Assembly: GCF_000002425.4 (NCBI RefSeq)
Contig: NC_037254.1
Location: 25,439,843-25,503,842, forward strand
Source: Physcomitrium patens
Lineage: Eukaryota > Streptophyta > Bryopsida > Funariales > Funariaceae
Length of the DNA stretch: 64,000 nucleotides
Direction of reading: 5' to 3'
A model generated the notes under the pieces. The model did not search any database, was not told the origin of the DNA, and saw only the letters and a list, made by a program, of their open reading frames with translations. Positions 61,703 to 64,000 of the stretch are shown here, in pieces. A program made the position numbers and the translations under genes. Numbering within the stretch: position 1 is the first letter of the stretch; every line of letters starts with the position of its first letter.

Positions 61703-63985
61703 CTAATACAAAGTATTTTTAACACTACTAACTATAGAATTTCCGGGCAATTCTTCAACATAAAATTGAGCAGGAAGCATAAATGTCTCCTTGTTCAAGG
61801 ACTTTTTGACAAGAAACCAGTCTCTGTAGAAGTCCATCACTGCCCAACCTGAATTATTCGCCTGCCCAATCTGGTGCGACTTTAATGTGATTGAATAAGT
61901 CCTGGAATATCTCTCATGCTGAAATTCCACCAGAGCTTGATGAATCCTTTCTTCGTCTGCTTCTCCTGCCACCTCTGCCCCTTGAGAACCTGCAGTGTCT
62001 GGAGCTTCCCTCAGGGCATGATAAAGCTTCTGGGTGAGAATAATGGCGTCTTCTAAAGCCATGCCTCCTCCTTGCCCCATGTAGGGAGCAGTAGGATGAC
62101 AGGCATCTCCTGCAACTGTTACATTGCCCTTAACTAGGTGGTCTGTAGTTTTGTTCAGGCGGTGGCGGATGCTGCCCTTCCAGAGATTCTCCACAGACGT
62201 GTTGTTGATGAGAAAATGGAGATCGGGTGATTGGAAAGTTTTAGAGAACTGCAGTGCCTCTTCTTTCACCTGCTCGGGAGGGGTGTCCCCAAAGCCTGCA
62301 TCATTTTGGTGCATTAATACAGGTTCGTGAAACATACGAAAGCACGAAAAGAAGTTGAAACGCTTCCCTGAGAGCTTCACTTAAAATGAACAAAAACGAT
62401 TCCGATGTGACGTAGTATCATGTGAAACGCTATCATGAGTTATTGCTGAGGTTGAACCTCGCAGCTGCTATGTGCACATTTGGTGTCCGCTTATCCAAGT
62501 GGCCAACTACACCCCAGTTAAGGATTTTTGTGGTGAGAAGTGACGCATTGAAAACAATCTCTTCCGATGCTTATAAGTAAAGGGAGGAGGAAGGAGATGA
62601 CAGCAGTGGTGAATGGAATTAAGTGAACATCCCCAGCTCACCTGTTTCGGATTGGTTCTTGATGATAAACCAATAAGCTTTGGTGGTGTTCACGGGCAAA
62701 AATGCGCTACTGGTTCCTTTTCCTAAGAAGTAGTTCACATTAGGTTCAAGCTTGTGGCCATTTGGAATCATTGCCATTCCTCGAATCGCTACTTGACCTA
62801 CTGCTTGTGCATTCTCAAGTCCCATCCAAGATCCTACGACGGATTTTTGGCCATCAAACCCGATTATAACCTGTAACAAAATCCTGCATTAGCATGGGTG
62901 TTACTGCACTGCAGACAACTCATAAGACTCTTGTTCACCATGAAAATGAAGCTCATATTCTTTTATTTTGTACATCCGTCATCCAAATGAAGAAGTATGC
63001 TGGCGAATAAACCAACCTTTGCGGAGTAGACAGTGCCATCCTGAAGCTCTACTTCAGTTAAACCCGTTTGTCTTTCTGATTGTTTGATTCCAGTAACTCG
63101 TGAGTTGAATCGAATGGTCCCTTCTGGCAACTCCCCGGCAAAAGTTTCAAGCAGAACTTGTCTTTCTACAGCCCGGACATCGTGTGGTCTGTTTTGGGAG
63201 ATGCTTCACCCGATTAATGACTTCCATGATTCTACTCACGATTGTACTGAACCTCGCACAACAGCTAAAGTACAATCCTATAAGTTTTACCACAATCCAT
63301 TCTGAATACAACAACTAGTTCTATCATGAAGACCTTACCCTCCTTCACATTCAGCTAACACCAATTTTCCCAAGGGCTTTGCACTTGCATTCATTATCTT
63401 CCATCTGCAGGTGCATGAGTAAGCTGGAGTTAACGAAAAAGTCAAGTTCATAATAGCTTTTTCATGTTTGAGCATGTTTTACCAGGAAATAATTTAACGT
63501 GTGGCAACGAGTTATCGAAGGACAGAGTTGGGGATTGGGGGGGGGGGATACTCCTGAATGTTGGTGTACATGGTTCGGAATTTTTCACCCACACCAAGAA
63601 CATCGAGAACGCGGAATGCGTTAGCCCACAGAGTGATGGAAATACCCCCGGATCTCAATGTATTTGCTTGCTCCAACACAACAGCCTTCAGGCCGACTCT
63701 GATTAAGGACGTGGGAAAGAAACTCATTAGATTTGGAGGGTCATGGTAGTGATGACATAAAGCGAATTGCGAATTTCCAAAATGCCTGAATGTGTAACTG
63801 GAACTCAGAATATTAGCTCCAAGAAACTATTCAATGAGAAATTGACGACGTGGGGTTGCAGCAATTTACTTGTGAAGAGCCACGGCACAAGCAAGGCCTC
63901 CAATACCGCCACCCACAATCACAATGTTCTCGTCATGGTGGATGCCGTTTCCATTGCCATGTGGATGATCATCTTTGTTCTCCAT
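61703..63985 (-). CDS. FAD-dependent monooxygenase, MO1/CTF2-like, 6 exons, 440 aa
   Basis: Exons on the minus strand: 63870-63985, 63552-63698, 63339-63404, 63017-63188, 62642-62870, 61703-62295. All introns are GT-AG, the phases agree and the sum is 1323 nt. Residues 21-30 (IVIVGGGIGG) form the Rossmann GxGxxG loop for FAD. GFDGQKS (171-177) stands where the family has the DG motif, and GDACHPTAPYMGQGGGMALE (306-325) is the GD motif closing the FAD site. This is the class A flavin monooxygenase fold shared with zeaxanthin epoxidase and salicylate hydroxylase-like enzymes. The length fits plant MO1/CTF2 proteins. The His/Gly/Asn-rich first 20 residues do not look like a plastid transit peptide, so a cytosolic location is likely. 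The substrate is unknown. Confidence 0.9.
63537..63547 (-). repeat. C11 tract just after the exon 2 donor of the monooxygenase gene
   Basis: Eleven G on the plus strand (C on the sense strand) begin four bases into intron 2, directly after GTAT. The tract may affect U1 pairing at the donor and is prone to length errors. Confidence 0.8.
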
Positions 63986-64000
63986 ACTTGAAATGCAACT

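Noticed and set aside
63512-63551. Proline-rich C-terminus following exon 2 of the monooxygenase
   Set aside because: It is read-through into intron 2. The splice phases and the downstream ECEGGPHDVRAVE stretch show that the true reading continues in exon 3.
1-64000. tRNA, rRNA genes or CRISPR arrays
   Set aside because: I saw no cloverleaf-like A/B box pairs, rRNA sequence or regularly spaced direct repeats on either strand. Absence is by eye only.

Overview
The window is nuclear DNA of a land plant. Two intron-bearing host genes sit at its ends and about 50 kb of nested transposable elements lies between them. The host genes are moderately GC-rich with short introns (about 100-670 bp). The element island is very AT-rich, and old copies show strong loss of C and G by transition, the usual mark of long cytosine methylation. 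Gypsy elements resembling the Tcn1-type chromoviruses reported from mosses, plus the intron sizes, make me favour a bryophyte or other seedless plant. That is an inference, not a proof.

Layout. 1-714: 3' end of a chromovirus (family B), cut by the window edge. About 715-1868: Ty1/Copia remnant on the minus strand. 1930-2820: an unrecognised, less AT-rich block. 3612-8961 (+): a 14-exon gene for an FG-GAP/integrin-alpha-like single-pass membrane protein, homologous to Arabidopsis NERD1 (At3g51050), 715 aa as modelled. 61703-63985 (-): a 6-exon gene for an FAD-dependent monooxygenase of the MO1/CTF2 group, 440 aa as modelled.

The island, about 9640-61400, can be unwrapped like a Russian doll using target-site duplications (TSDs) and the return of interrupted coding order. 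The outermost layer is a decayed Tc1/mariner transposase (+). It was hit by a plant-type chromovirus H (10230-19390, -) and by a Tcn1-like chromovirus B1 (19430-61277, +, perfect 5-bp TSD GAATA). B1 received B2 (21206-27158, -), B4 (about 27554-57065, -) and solo LTR G. B4 received solo LTRs E and F. E received B3 (30505-50776, -, perfect TSD CCAAA). B3 received D (32380-46780, +). D's 5' LTR received C1 (32514-40869, -) and C2 (from 41680, +). This makes seven layers: Tc1 > B1 > B4 > E > B3 > D > C1.

Two retroelement lineages alternate in the stack. Family B (LTR about 560 bp, 5-bp TSD, chromodomain) is Tcn1-like. Family C (LTR about 1.2 kb, 4-bp TSD, FLDD reverse transcriptase, GPY/F integrase, no chromodomain seen) includes D, C1, C2 and the six isolated LTRs. 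Family C appears to prefer the 4-bp target ACGT. All retroelements here look broken, but C1 is complete in parts and by far the least decayed.
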